Of a stretch of 7,949 bases of DNA, positions 1 through 6,317 are shown piece by piece. The notes under the pieces are model-generated. The model made no database searches, was not told where the DNA came from, and saw only the letters and a program-made list of their open reading frames with translations. The position numbers were made by a program, and so were the translations under genes. This DNA is from an uncultured Mesorhizobium sp. (GTDB taxonomy: Bacteria > Pseudomonadota > Alphaproteobacteria > Rhizobiales > Rhizobiaceae): NCBI GenBank assembly GCA_950071955.1, contig CATMOC010000153.1, forward strand, positions 1-7,949, read 5' to 3'. Within the stretch, counting starts at the first letter, position 1. Each line of letters begins with the position of its first letter.

Positions 1-967
1 GCGCGAGCGTGCCGTAAGCGCCGACGTCGAGGTCGGTGAGGAACATCGTGATCTTCTGCGGCGTGCGGGTGATCGCCAGGAAATAGCCGAACAGCACCGC
101 GCCGATCAGGATCGTGTAGATCGCCACCGATGTCCGCAGCGCCTCGATCAGGCTGTCCATGATGCTGGTGAGGTTGAGGCGTCCTCGCGCGACGCCGATC
201 ACGGCGGTCAGGAAGGAGCCGACCGCGGCGGCTTCCGTCGCGGTGGCAATGCCGAGATACATTGAGCCGATGATGGCGATGAAGAGGATGAGCACCGCCC
301 AGACGTCGCGTAGCGAAGCGACCGCTTCGCGCAGCACGAACGTCTCGCCGCGGGGCAGCGAGCGGCCGTAGGCGATGCGCACCGTCGCCATGTACATGAG
401 CACGGCCAGCCCGCCCGGCAGGATGCCGGCGATGAAGAGTTTCCCGACGTCCTGCTCGGTAATGTAGGCATAGACCGCCAGCACGACGGACGGCGGAATG
501 AGGATGCCAAGCGTTCCGCCGGCGGCGATCACGCCGCTCGAGACGTCGTTTGGATAGCCGACGCGGCGCATCTCCGGCAGCGCGATCTTGGTCATCGTGG
601 CGGCGGTGGCCACCGACGAGCCGCAGATGGCGGCGAAGCCGCCGCAAGCCGCGATCGTCGACAGCGCCATGCCGCCCTTCAGGAATCCCAGCCAGGCGTG
701 ACCGGCGCGGAAGAGCTCGCGCGACATTCCCGAATTCGTCGCGAAGACGCCCATCAGCACGAAGAACGGGATCAGGCTCAGGTTGAAGTCGGTGATGACG
801 CGGATTGGCGACTGCGCCAAGAGGTTCAGCGCCGGCTTCATCCCGGTGATCGCGGCGAAGCCGCCGACACCGATCAGGCCCATGGCCACGCCGATCGGTA
901 CGCGCAGCGCCATCATGGCGAAGAGCGCGACGAAGCCTGCGACGGCGATGAAATCAGCGTTGGCCAT
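1..967 (-). CDS. dctM: TRAP transporter large permease DctM (partial, C-terminus beyond the left edge)
   Basis: Large membrane subunit of a TRAP transporter, which carries the transport path and uses an ion gradient to import the ligand delivered by DctP. The ATG at 967-965 opens 322 codons that run off the left edge. The family is usually about 425 residues, so roughly the last 100 are missing. The translation is strongly hydrophobic throughout. It carries the family signatures GSSVATAATM (residues 117-126), ALPEMRRVGY (129-138) and AAGGTLGILIPPS (148-160), and later ATEAAAVG (243-250). GGGGA lies upstream of the ATG as a ribosome binding site. The start lies inside dctQ (14-base overlap, 954-967), which implies translational coupling. 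The family call is near certain; the substrate cannot be told from this subunit. Confidence 0.95.
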   Translation of the reverse strand, partial: MANADFIAVAGFVALFAMMALRVPIGVAMGLIGVGGFAAITGMKPALNLLAQSPIRVITDFNLSLIPFFVLMGVFATNSGMSRELFRAGHAWLGFLKGGMALSTIAACGGFAAICGSSVATAATMTKIALPEMRRVGYPNDVSSGVIAAGGTLGILIPPSVVLAVYAYITEQDVGKLFIAGILPGGLAVLMYMATVRIAYGRSLPRGETFVLREAVASLRDVWAVLILFIAIIGSMYLGIATATEAAAVGSFLTAVIGVARGRLNLTSIMDSLIEALRTSVAIYTILIGAVLFGYFLAITRTPQKITMFLTDLDVGAYGTLA

Positions 968-1499
968 CGAGTTCCCCGCCGTGCTCGCCGGCGTCGGCGG
1001 AATCGAAATGGTCGAGCGATCCCCGGCCCGCGGCTATGATGACGATGCGTGCGAGCACCGTGACGATCGACACGGCCGCCCCGGCGCAGATCAGCGCCAG
1101 GAATGGCCAGGCGGGAAGCCTGAGGTCGAATGTCGCCTCGCCGCTGCGGTAGGCGCTGGCGACGCGGTCGTACATCTTCCAGCTGAGCAGGATCGTGAAG
1201 AGGAGCAAGACACTCCAGGCCAGCATGTCAACGAAACGGCGCAGCCGCGTCGGCATCATCTCCACGAAGAGGTCGACCTTGATGTGCGAGCCGCGGTAGC
1301 CGACGCTGGCGAACCCCCACATGATCGCCACGCCCAGCATCAGCCGGGAAATGTCGAAGGCTTCCGGAATGGGAGAGGCAAAGCCGTACCGTCCGACCGC
1401 GGACGCCACCACGAGCAGCGTTATGCCGGCGAGGAACAGACCGGCGATCCTGTCGATGGCCAGCGAAAACCGGCCGATAGCCCGGATGAGCGCGTTCAT
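954..1499 (-). CDS. dctQ: TRAP transporter small permease DctQ
   Basis: Small four-helix membrane subunit of the TRAP transporter, which pairs with DctM. About 181 residues from the ATG at 1499-1497. A GTG three codons upstream (1508) is possible, but GGTGG sits a few bases before the ATG and nothing comparable precedes the GTG. Hydrophobic segments are visible around AGLFLAGITLLVVASAVGRY, MLGVAIMWGFASVGYRG, MLAWSVLLLFTILLSWKMY and FLALICAGAAVSIVTVLARI. The charged GYRGSHIKVDLFVE loop after the second helix is typical of the family. The C-terminal tail is polar and acidic. It lies 54 bases downstream of dctP, past a hairpin, and overlaps dctM by 14 bases. DctQ sequences diverge strongly, so the call rests on helix pattern and position between dctP and dctM. 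Confidence 0.9.
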   Translation of the reverse strand: MNALIRAIGRFSLAIDRIAGLFLAGITLLVVASAVGRYGFASPIPEAFDISRLMLGVAIMWGFASVGYRGSHIKVDLFVEMMPTRLRRFVDMLAWSVLLLFTILLSWKMYDRVASAYRSGEATFDLRLPAWPFLALICAGAAVSIVTVLARIVIIAAGRGSLDHFDSADAGEHGGELDGQR

Positions 1500-1521
1500 C
1501 TGTTCCACCCGCCAAAGGAAG

Positions 1522-1544
1522 GGGAGCCGGCGGAGCCGGCTCCC
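1522..1544 (-). promoter_or_regulatory. Perfect 10-bp hairpin in the dctP-dctQ gap
   Basis: Ten bases (1522-1531) are followed by a three-base loop and their exact reverse complement (1535-1544). On the transcribed minus strand the stem starts 10 bases after the dctP stop codon and is followed by a pyrimidine stretch (CTTCCTTT), not a run of U. A GC-rich stem of this kind between a binding-protein gene and its permease genes commonly protects the upstream mRNA or attenuates read-through, so that the binding protein is made in excess. That role is inferred from position; the inverted repeat itself is directly visible. Confidence 0.7.
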
Positions 1545-1553
1545 GAGTGTCGA

Positions 1554-2576
1554 TCAGTAGCGTGAATCGTTGTTCTTGAGCGCCGCTTCGAAATCCGCGT
1601 AGATCTTGTCCGGATCGCCGCCGACCTTCTTCACGTCCTCTTTCCACGACTCGATGAGCGGCTGGGCCGCGTCGCGCCACATCTGCACTTCCTCGTCCGT
1701 CGGCTTGTAGAGCGGGTGATCGGGCGAATCGATCATCTTCTGCCGGCCGGAATACTCGTTGTCGGCCCAGCCGGTGGAGAATTTCTTCGACCATTCCGCG
1801 GTGCAGTGGTCGTCGATGACCTTCTTGTCCTCGGGCGCCAGGTTCTCGTAGGTGTCCTTGTTGAAGAGGAGCATCTGCGAGGACAGGTAGAACGGCATGT
1901 CGAGGTGGTACTTCACCTCGCTGTCGATGCCGAAGATGTAGATCGAGTTCCACGGGAAGGTCATGGCATCCGCGGTGCCCTTGGCGATCGCCTCGCGGGC
2001 TTCCGGCGCAGGCACCTGCACGCTGGCGCCGCCAAGCAGGTTCACGAAACGCGCCATCGTAGCGTGGGCGGGACGGATGTTCTTGCCCTTGACGTCCGCT
2101 GGAACCTTGATCGGCGTCTTGGAATGCATCGTGCCGGGATCATGCGGATTGATCAGGCAGAAATGCACGTCCTTCATCTCGGTCTCGGCGATCGGCGCGT
2201 ACCACTCGTGCAGGGCCTTGGCGCCGTCCTTGGCGTTCGTCGCCTGGAAGGGGATCTCGGCGAGGCTGTAGATCGGGAAGCGGCCCGCCTGGTAGCCGGG
2301 GTTGGTGTAGCTGATGTCGACGATCCCGTCGCGCGCCATGTCGTAGTGGTCGGGCGCCGCGCCCAGCTGCTGGGCCGGGAAGATGGTGATGTTGATGCGG
2401 CCGTTGGATGCTTGCTTGATGGATTCGGCCCAGGGCTCGATGCCGAGCGCCTGGATCGGGTGGGTGGCAGGCACCCAGTGCGAAAGCCGCAGCTCCACTT
2501 CCGCTGCGTTGGCGGCGAAGGCCGATACGGAAACGGACAGTGCTGCAGCAATGGCTGCGATGGTCTTCGTGGTCAT
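1554..2576 (-). CDS. dctP: TRAP transporter periplasmic solute-binding protein DctP
   Basis: Periplasmic receptor that captures a carboxylate ligand and hands it to DctQM. It is 340 residues, the usual family size. The N-terminus is a Sec signal peptide (hydrophobic residues 6-22, likely cleaved near ANA-AEV, residues 22-26). The mature protein opens with LRLSHWVPATHP. It contains VKGKNIRPA (162-170), whose Arg168 corresponds to the arginine that salt-bridges the ligand carboxylate in TRAP receptors. LGGASVQVPAPEAREAIAKG (181-200) and the TFPWN region (206-210) follow as in the DctP family. The ATG at 2576 has a strong GGGAGGAA ribosome site (2581-2588), in keeping with high expression. The operon continues into dctQ and dctM. 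Two cysteines (140, 258) remain in the mature chain. The ligand is not identifiable; the divergent crotonase gene suggests an organic acid activated to a CoA ester. Confidence 0.95.
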   Translation of the reverse strand: MTTKTIAAIAAALSVSVSAFAANAAEVELRLSHWVPATHPIQALGIEPWAESIKQASNGRINITIFPAQQLGAAPDHYDMARDGIVDISYTNPGYQAGRFPIYSLAEIPFQATNAKDGAKALHEWYAPIAETEMKDVHFCLINPHDPGTMHSKTPIKVPADVKGKNIRPAHATMARFVNLLGGASVQVPAPEAREAIAKGTADAMTFPWNSIYIFGIDSEVKYHLDMPFYLSSQMLLFNKDTYENLAPEDKKVIDDHCTAEWSKKFSTGWADNEYSGRQKMIDSPDHPLYKPTDEEVQMWRDAAQPLIESWKEDVKKVGGDPDKIYADFEAALKNNDSRY

Positions 2577-2580
2577 GAAC

Positions 2581-2588
2581 TTCCTCCC
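2581..2588 (-). promoter_or_regulatory. Strong ribosome binding site of dctP
   Basis: Minus-strand GGGAGGAA ends four bases before the dctP ATG, with the GGAGG core about six bases away. It is the best Shine-Dalgarno match I found in the window and fixes the dctP start. Confidence 0.75.
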
Positions 2589-2644
2589 TTGGAGCCGTCA
2601 CTGTGGCACGGGACAACGGCTCTTGACCATCCCCCGGCGCGCAC

Positions 2645-2690
2645 TTGAACGACCCGAGAATGTTATGATATGAAACAATTTAATCAAGAG
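2645..2690. promoter_or_regulatory. Putative divergent promoter/operator region between dctP and the crotonase gene
   Basis: This short AT-rich island stands out in otherwise GC-rich DNA, in the only divergent intergenic region of the window. On the plus strand, TTGAAC (2645-2650) and TATGAA (2669-2674) are spaced 18 bases as candidate -35 and -10 boxes for the crotonase gene. On the minus strand, TTGATT (2687-2682) and TAACAT (2665-2660) are spaced 16 bases as candidates for dctP. An interrupted dyad TGTT-N9-AACA (2661-2677) overlaps both and could be an operator for a shared regulator. No regulator gene lies in the window. All boxes are weak matches judged by eye. Confidence 0.35.
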
Positions 2691-2735
2691 AATTTTTTCG
2701 CGGACCGGCAGGGCCGCGATGGGGAGTGCCGCCTG

Positions 2736-3536
2736 ATGAGTTCCGCAAGCAAATCCGTAGCGACGGGGGATACGGATGGGCCGCTGCGGGTCCAGACGCA
2801 CGAAGCCGTGGCGGTGGTTTCCTTCAATCGTCCCGAGAAGCGCAATGCCATCAACGACGCGCTGCTGGACGATTTGCGCAGCTTTTTCTCCAAGCCGCCG
2901 AAGGGCGTAAAGGCCGTCGTCCTCCAGGGGCTCGGCGGGCATTTCTCGGCCGGCCTCGATCTGTCCGAGCAGTCGCAGCGCGAACCGCAGGAAGTGCTCT
3001 ATCACTCGCGCGGCTGGCACTCCGTCATGGAGCAGATCCAGTTCGGCGGCCTGCCGGTCGTCTCGGTGCTCACCGGAGCGGTCATGGGCGGGGGACTCGA
3101 GATCGCCGCGGCCACCCATGTTCGGGTCGCCGAGCCCTCGGCGGTTTTCCAGCTGCCGGAAGGCAAGCGCGGTATTTTCGTTGGCGGGGGCGCCACGGTC
3201 AGGGTCGGTCGCATCGTGGGCGCCGACCGCATGACCGAGATGATGCTGACAGGCCGGCGGTACGGGGCTGAAGAGAGCCTCAACCTCGGCCTGTCGCATT
3301 ATCTGGTCGGAGAAGGCGAGGGACTGGCCAAGGCGCTGGAACTCGCCGGCGACATCGCCGGCAACGCGCCCCTGGTCAATTATCTCATCATCCAGGCCAT
3401 CTCGCGCATCGACGACATGTCGCGCGCCGATGGGCTGTTCACGGAGAGCCTCTCCGCCGCGCTGTCGCAATCCGGCACCGATGCGCAGGAGGGGCTGAAG
3501 GCCTTCCTGGAAAAGCGCAAGCCGAGCTTCAGGTAG
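2736..3536 (+). CDS. Crotonase-family protein (enoyl-CoA hydratase/isomerase-like)
   Basis: Cytoplasmic crotonase-fold enzyme of 266 residues, the normal size. The family acts on acyl-CoA thioesters, stabilising an enolate in an oxyanion hole. Visible signatures are VAVVSFNRPEKRNAIN (25-40), the first oxyanion-hole segment HFSAGLDL (69-76), VMGGGLEIAA (116-125) and FQLPEGKRGI (138-147). Glu122 and Glu142 align with the two catalytic glutamates of rat mitochondrial enoyl-CoA hydratase, so hydratase chemistry is possible. MMLTGRRYGAEE (169-180) and LGL follow as expected. The ATG at 2736 is chosen because GGGGAG (2721-2726) precedes it and the family homology begins just after. An in-frame ATG at 2670 would add 22 residues but falls inside the candidate -10 box. 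It is transcribed away from the TRAP operon and converges with the flagellar run. The exact substrate is unknown. Confidence 0.9.
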   Translation: MSSASKSVATGDTDGPLRVQTHEAVAVVSFNRPEKRNAINDALLDDLRSFFSKPPKGVKAVVLQGLGGHFSAGLDLSEQSQREPQEVLYHSRGWHSVMEQIQFGGLPVVSVLTGAVMGGGLEIAAATHVRVAEPSAVFQLPEGKRGIFVGGGATVRVGRIVGADRMTEMMLTGRRYGAEESLNLGLSHYLVGEGEGLAKALELAGDIAGNAPLVNYLIIQAISRIDDMSRADGLFTESLSAALSQSGTDAQEGLKAFLEKRKPSFR

Positions 3537-3578
3537 ACCAGGTCTGCCAACTCTCGGCAAGCGCGGCGCGCATGTTGC

Positions 3579-4091
3579 TCAGTGCGCCTTGAAGACCGGG
3601 CGGTTGTCGCCGCCATTGGCATCGCGGCGGCGCAAGGCGTTGTCGCGGATCTGTTCCTTGGTCAGATAGTCGATCTGCTCGATGAGAACCTCGTGGACGA
3701 GATCGGCGCCGACGCGCTCGTTGATGCTGTCGCGCAATTCGGTCCGCATCGCAGCGACATCCAGTCCCGCCGGGTTGGAGAAGTCGATGTGCGGATTGGA
3801 AAAGAGGTACGTATAGAGCTGGTCGACCAGCAGGGTGTCGGCCGGAAGGCTCAGCTTCTTCAGCTTCTCCGGTTCGATCGCATAGACGAAGCGCGACAGG
3901 AAATAGCCCACCACCTCGCCGCCCTTGACGACAGGCACCGAGAGCATGTCGGTCTTCATATATTCCAGTTCACCGAGGAAGGGCGATTCCGCCACGGAAT
4001 CATGCTTCTCGCCGCTCGCGGAATAGGAGAAGAAAATCGTTCCGATGGTCACGCCGAGGATCCACAGGGCGGCCACGATGAACTTGATCAT
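3579..4091 (-). CDS. FliL-like single-pass membrane protein, last gene of the flagellar run
   Basis: 170 residues. The N-terminus is a single transmembrane helix (about residues 3-22) followed by a periplasmic domain. The layout and the C-terminal half resemble FliL, the stator-associated basal-body protein: LLVDQLYTYLF (87-97), a helix with ELRDSINERVG (118-128), then the strand VHEVLIEQIDYLTKEQIRD (132-150). The tail is charged and polar. Its ATG overlaps the TGA of the FlgN-like gene (ATGA, 4088-4091), so it is translationally coupled to the flagellar genes. Rhizobia normally carry a recognised fliL elsewhere in the flagellar cluster, so this would be a second FliL-like protein rather than fliL itself; that point is from general knowledge and cannot be checked here. 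The run ends here, convergent with the crotonase gene across 42 bases, with no clear terminator. Confidence 0.6.
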   Translation of the reverse strand: MIKFIVAALWILGVTIGTIFFSYSASGEKHDSVAESPFLGELEYMKTDMLSVPVVKGGEVVGYFLSRFVYAIEPEKLKKLSLPADTLLVDQLYTYLFSNPHIDFSNPAGLDVAAMRTELRDSINERVGADLVHEVLIEQIDYLTKEQIRDNALRRRDANGGDNRPVFKAH

Positions 4092-4513
4092 ACGGCATGG
4101 CTCCGGCGGAAGTTCGTCGAGCTGTAGGTGCCATCCCCTTCTGATCGCTCGATCGCCTCCTGCAGCAGCCCCGCCACTTCCGTCACGGCGGCGAGATGCG
4201 CCGCGAGAGCCGCTTCGTTCTCCACGAGCTTCTGGCGCAGCCGGACGATGCCGGCGCGATTGGCCTGAAGGGTCTCGCTCCGCACGTCCTTCACGGCCCT
4301 GTTCAGTTCGTAGAGGTAGCGGCTCTTGCGCGCATTCGAGGCCTTGATGTCGAAATTGACGTCGGTTCGGATCGAGGTCGTCTCGAGATCGATCGCCTCC
4401 TCGATGCGGGAGACGATGGCGGCGAGGTTGGTTCCCTGCGCGGGCGGGGCGGGGCGCGCCGGCCTGCGCGGAGGCGTCACCGGCTGGGGATAATACATGT
4501 CCTGCTCGCTCAT
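4088..4513 (-). CDS. FlgN-like flagellar chaperone candidate
   Basis: 141 residues. After a short N-terminus comes a proline- and arginine-rich stretch (about residues 9-26), then a mostly helical protein (29-125). The pattern matches small FlgN-type export chaperones: an early IVSRIEEAIDLET helix, a KSRYLYELNRAV segment (63-74), then RLRQKLVENEAALAAHLAAV (91-110). FlgN chaperones keep hook-filament junction proteins soluble before export. The gene follows the rod-binding gene by 17 bases with a GGGGGA ribosome site (4519-4524), and its TGA overlaps the next ATG. A helical FlgN-type gene next to a rod-binding gene is a familiar alphaproteobacterial arrangement as I recall it. The proline-rich leader is unusual for FlgN. 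A different small flagellar assembly factor is possible. Confidence 0.55.
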   Translation of the reverse strand: MSEQDMYYPQPVTPPRRPARPAPPAQGTNLAAIVSRIEEAIDLETTSIRTDVNFDIKASNARKSRYLYELNRAVKDVRSETLQANRAGIVRLRQKLVENEAALAAHLAAVTEVAGLLQEAIERSEGDGTYSSTNFRRSHAV

Positions 4514-4531
4514 TGGGTTCCCCCGGGAATG

Positions 4532-5095
4532 CTACTCGCCGGCGGTTACGCCGGTCGCGGTCGATGCGGTATCGGCGACGCCGCGCACGATCGCGCGCTG
4601 GATTTCCTCGACCATCGCCGCGGACAGGAGGGACTGCCTGTCGGCATTCTCCGCCTCGTCCGGATTGCCGTTCACGCCCTGGACCGCGACGCGCTGCTCG
4701 CCGGCCATGTAGAAGTCGCCGAGCACCTGTTTCGCGATCCCGATGCCGCCTGCCTCGGCCATCTGGGTTCCGATCTGCTGGGCGAGGAAGCTCTTCCACA
4801 TCTCGCCGGCTATCCCCGTGCCGTAGACGCTCTCGGCCTGGGACGGCAGCATCTTCTCGATGAAATTCTGCAGCACCATGGCCTCGAACTTCACGTAGGA
4901 ATCGGCCTCCGGCGTGCGGGTCGCGACCCGCCCGACCTGTTCGGCGCGAGCCGTGCTCGAGGCGGCCTGCGAGAACGCCTCGGCGTTCTTCGCCCCGCCG
5001 ATCGACATCAGCCTGGCGCGCGCAGCCTCCAGCGCGGCCGGGTCCGCCGCCCGGGCGACGTCGAGCACGATGTCGCTTGGTGGAGAAATAGCCAA
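4532..5095 (-). CDS. Flagellar rod-binding protein (CheL/FlgJ N-terminal type), TTG start
   Basis: 187 residues. The rod-binding domain occupies about residues 69-124: KFEAMVLQNFIEKMLP (69-84), YGTGIAGEMWKSFLAQQ (91-107) and AEAGGIGIAKQV (113-124). It corresponds to the N-terminal half of enterobacterial FlgJ, which binds rod subunits in the periplasm. The peptidoglycan-cleaving half is absent, as in Caulobacter CheL and rhizobial homologues, so rod passage through the cell wall needs a separate hydrolase. The start is TTG at 5095-5093, giving (M)AISPPSD: GAGGA (5102-5106) sits six bases upstream and no ATG lies nearby. Upstream TTG at 5143 would add an arginine-rich stretch unlike the family. 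It is separated from the FliJ-like gene by 76 bases, the widest gap in this run, and followed 18 bases later by the FlgN-like start. Confidence 0.85.
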   Translation of the reverse strand: MAISPPSDIVLDVARAADPAALEAARARLMSIGGAKNAEAFSQAASSTARAEQVGRVATRTPEADSYVKFEAMVLQNFIEKMLPSQAESVYGTGIAGEMWKSFLAQQIGTQMAEAGGIGIAKQVLGDFYMAGEQRVAVQGVNGNPDEAENADRQSLLSAAMVEEIQRAIVRGVADTASTATGVTAGE

Positions 5096-5101
5096 GGGCC
5101 G

Positions 5102-5106
5102 TCCTC
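5102..5106 (-). promoter_or_regulatory. Ribosome binding site deciding the TTG start of the rod-binding gene
   Basis: Minus-strand GAGGA lies six bases before the TTG at 5095. It supports this TTG as start over the longer frame from 5143, which lacks a comparable site. Confidence 0.6.
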
Positions 5107-5171
5107 GCCTTCTGCTTCGCTGCTTTCTGTTCTCGCAAAACAAGCTTGCCGCAGGCTTGCCCGCTCCGGCG

Positions 5172-5561
5172 TCAGGTTTTGCGCGGGGTAATCAGCCGCT
5201 CCACCGCCTCCAGCCCGTTGAGTTCTTCGGCCTTCCGCTCGTCGCCGCGCCGGGAATCGTGAAAATCCTGCTCGATCCGGTCCTTGCGGACGTTCTCCCT
5301 GGCGATCTTCCCTGCCTCCTCGGCGGCGGCCTTCACGAAGGCGTCGCGCTTTTCCATCGCGCGGGTGATGCCGCGCTCGTAGAGATCCGGAAAGAGCCCC
5401 GACAGCGAGCCGACACCTTCCTTCCGCGCGGCGATCTCGGCGGCCTCCGCATCCGCGGCGTTGGCCTGGCCCAGCAGTCCCGCGCGGCGCAGCTCGTGCA
5501 TGGCGGTGAGCTTGTTCTGGACCCGCAGGAGGCGCTTGAGGCGATCGGTTCGTTGCGTCAT
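5172..5561 (-). CDS. Small helical flagellar protein, FliJ-like
   Basis: 129 residues, highly charged and rich in Ala, Glu, Lys and Arg, with no membrane segment. It appears to be two long helices: residues 4-46 (RLKRLLRVQNKLTAMHELRR then an alanine-rich stretch) and about 60-120, joined around GVGSLSGLFPDL (49-60). This helical-hairpin layout and size fit FliJ, the soluble stalk protein that links the FliI ATPase to the FlhA ring, though FliJ diverges so far that sequence alone is weak evidence. The ATG at 5561 lies three bases after the fliR stop, with GGGAG inside the fliR end as ribosome site. Its place directly behind the export-gate genes supports an export role. It could also be an unrelated lineage-specific flagellar coiled-coil protein. 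Confidence 0.55.
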   Translation of the reverse strand: MTQRTDRLKRLLRVQNKLTAMHELRRAGLLGQANAADAEAAEIAARKEGVGSLSGLFPDLYERGITRAMEKRDAFVKAAAEEAGKIARENVRKDRIEQDFHDSRRGDERKAEELNGLEAVERLITPRKT

Positions 5562-5564
5562 GGG

Positions 5565-6317
5565 CTATCTCCCGATCGTGACCGGCACGAAACCCTCCGC
5601 GAACAGATGCAGCATCGGCCCGATCCCGAGGTAGACCAGGAGCAGGCCGCCCGCCAGCACGAAGGGCAGCGAGATGAAGTAGATCGGTATCTGCGGCGTC
5701 ATCTTGTTCACGAAGCCGATCGCCAGGTTCACGAGGATGCCGTAGGCGACGAACGGGCTGCCGAGCTGAAGCATCACCATGAAGGATTCCGAGAGTGTAT
5801 CGGTGACGTCGGTCAGCGCGGAGCGGGGGCTGAAAAGGAGGTTGGGCGGGGCGATGCGATAGGACGCCACCAGCCCCTTGATGATCTCGTGGTGAAAATT
5901 CAGGACGAACAGAAGCATCAGCGCCGAGAAGGTGATGAGATTGGCGATCGGCGCCTGCGGCTCGGCCTCCTCGATCGCCGGCGTCACCATGCCTCCGAAC
6001 CCCATCATCATCGCCATCGCCGTTCCGATGAACTGCAACGCCAGGACATAGATCCTGGTCATGATGCCGATCAGCGCGCCGATCAGGATTTCGGAGATGA
6101 CGAGGCCGGCAAGCACGACCGGTTCGCGGCTGGCGAAGGGGACCAGGCTGTCCCACAGATGCATCAGCAGTGCGAAGGTCGCGGCGACTGCCACGAAGAG
6201 CCGTATCTGCACGGGCACGCGGACGCTGGAAAGGCCGGGCATCAGCATGAAACAGGCGCCGATGCGGCAGAAGGCCAGGAAGGCCGCGATGACGAGCTGG
6301 TTCGTCAGCAGGCTCAA
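5565..6317 (-). CDS. fliR: Flagellar export gate protein FliR
   Basis: Inner-membrane component of the FliPQR export channel of the flagellar type III secretion system, 250 residues, the normal length. Several hydrophobic segments are visible: residues 8-28, 36-56, 66-103, 122-140, 180-204 and 211-234. Family signatures include [13 protein letters not shown] (16-28), [12 protein letters not shown] (34-45), [20 protein letters not shown] (186-205) and [13 protein letters not shown] (207-219). The start is TTG at 6317-6315 overlapping the flhA TGA as TTGA (6314-6317). A later start would remove the first membrane helix. The gene is therefore translationally coupled to flhA and sits in the usual flhA-fliR order. 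No internal damage is seen. Confidence 0.95.
   Translation of the reverse strand: MSLLTNQLVIAAFLAFCRIGACFMLMPGLSSVRVPVQIRLFVAVAATFALLMHLWDSLVPFASREPVVLAGLVISEILIGALIGIMTRIYVLALQFIGTAMAMMMGFGGMVTPAIEEAEPQAPIANLITFSALMLLFVLNFHHEIIKGLVASYRIAPPNLLFSPRSALTDVTDTLSESFMVMLQLGSPFVAYGILVNLAIGFVNKMTPQIPIYFISLPFVLAGGLLLVYLGIGPMLHLFAEGFVPVTIGR

Noticed and set aside
1716..2648. A 310-codon plus-strand open frame opposite dctP
   Set aside because: It is antisense to a clear DctP with signal peptide and ribosome site; the Val, Gly and Arg-rich translation shows no family.
2670..2735. Earlier ATG at 2670 as crotonase start, adding 22 residues
   Set aside because: It falls inside the candidate -10 box, the added residues do not resemble the family, and the ATG at 2736 has a GGGGAG site upstream.
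2598..3560. A 320-codon minus-strand open frame opposite the crotonase gene
   Set aside because: It covers the promoter region and the whole crotonase gene on the opposite strand, with no domain and no ribosome site noted.
3537..3578. Possible bidirectional terminator between the crotonase and FliL-like genes
   Set aside because: Only a 4-bp stem (TGCC/GGCA) with a 7-base loop and no U-run on either strand; too weak to call.
3579..5138. A 519-codon open frame on the minus strand spanning the FliL-like, FlgN-like and rod-binding genes
   Set aside because: Only its last part is the FliL-like gene. Upstream it is out of frame with two better supported genes and gives arginine-rich, low-complexity sequence typical of GC-rich shadow frames.
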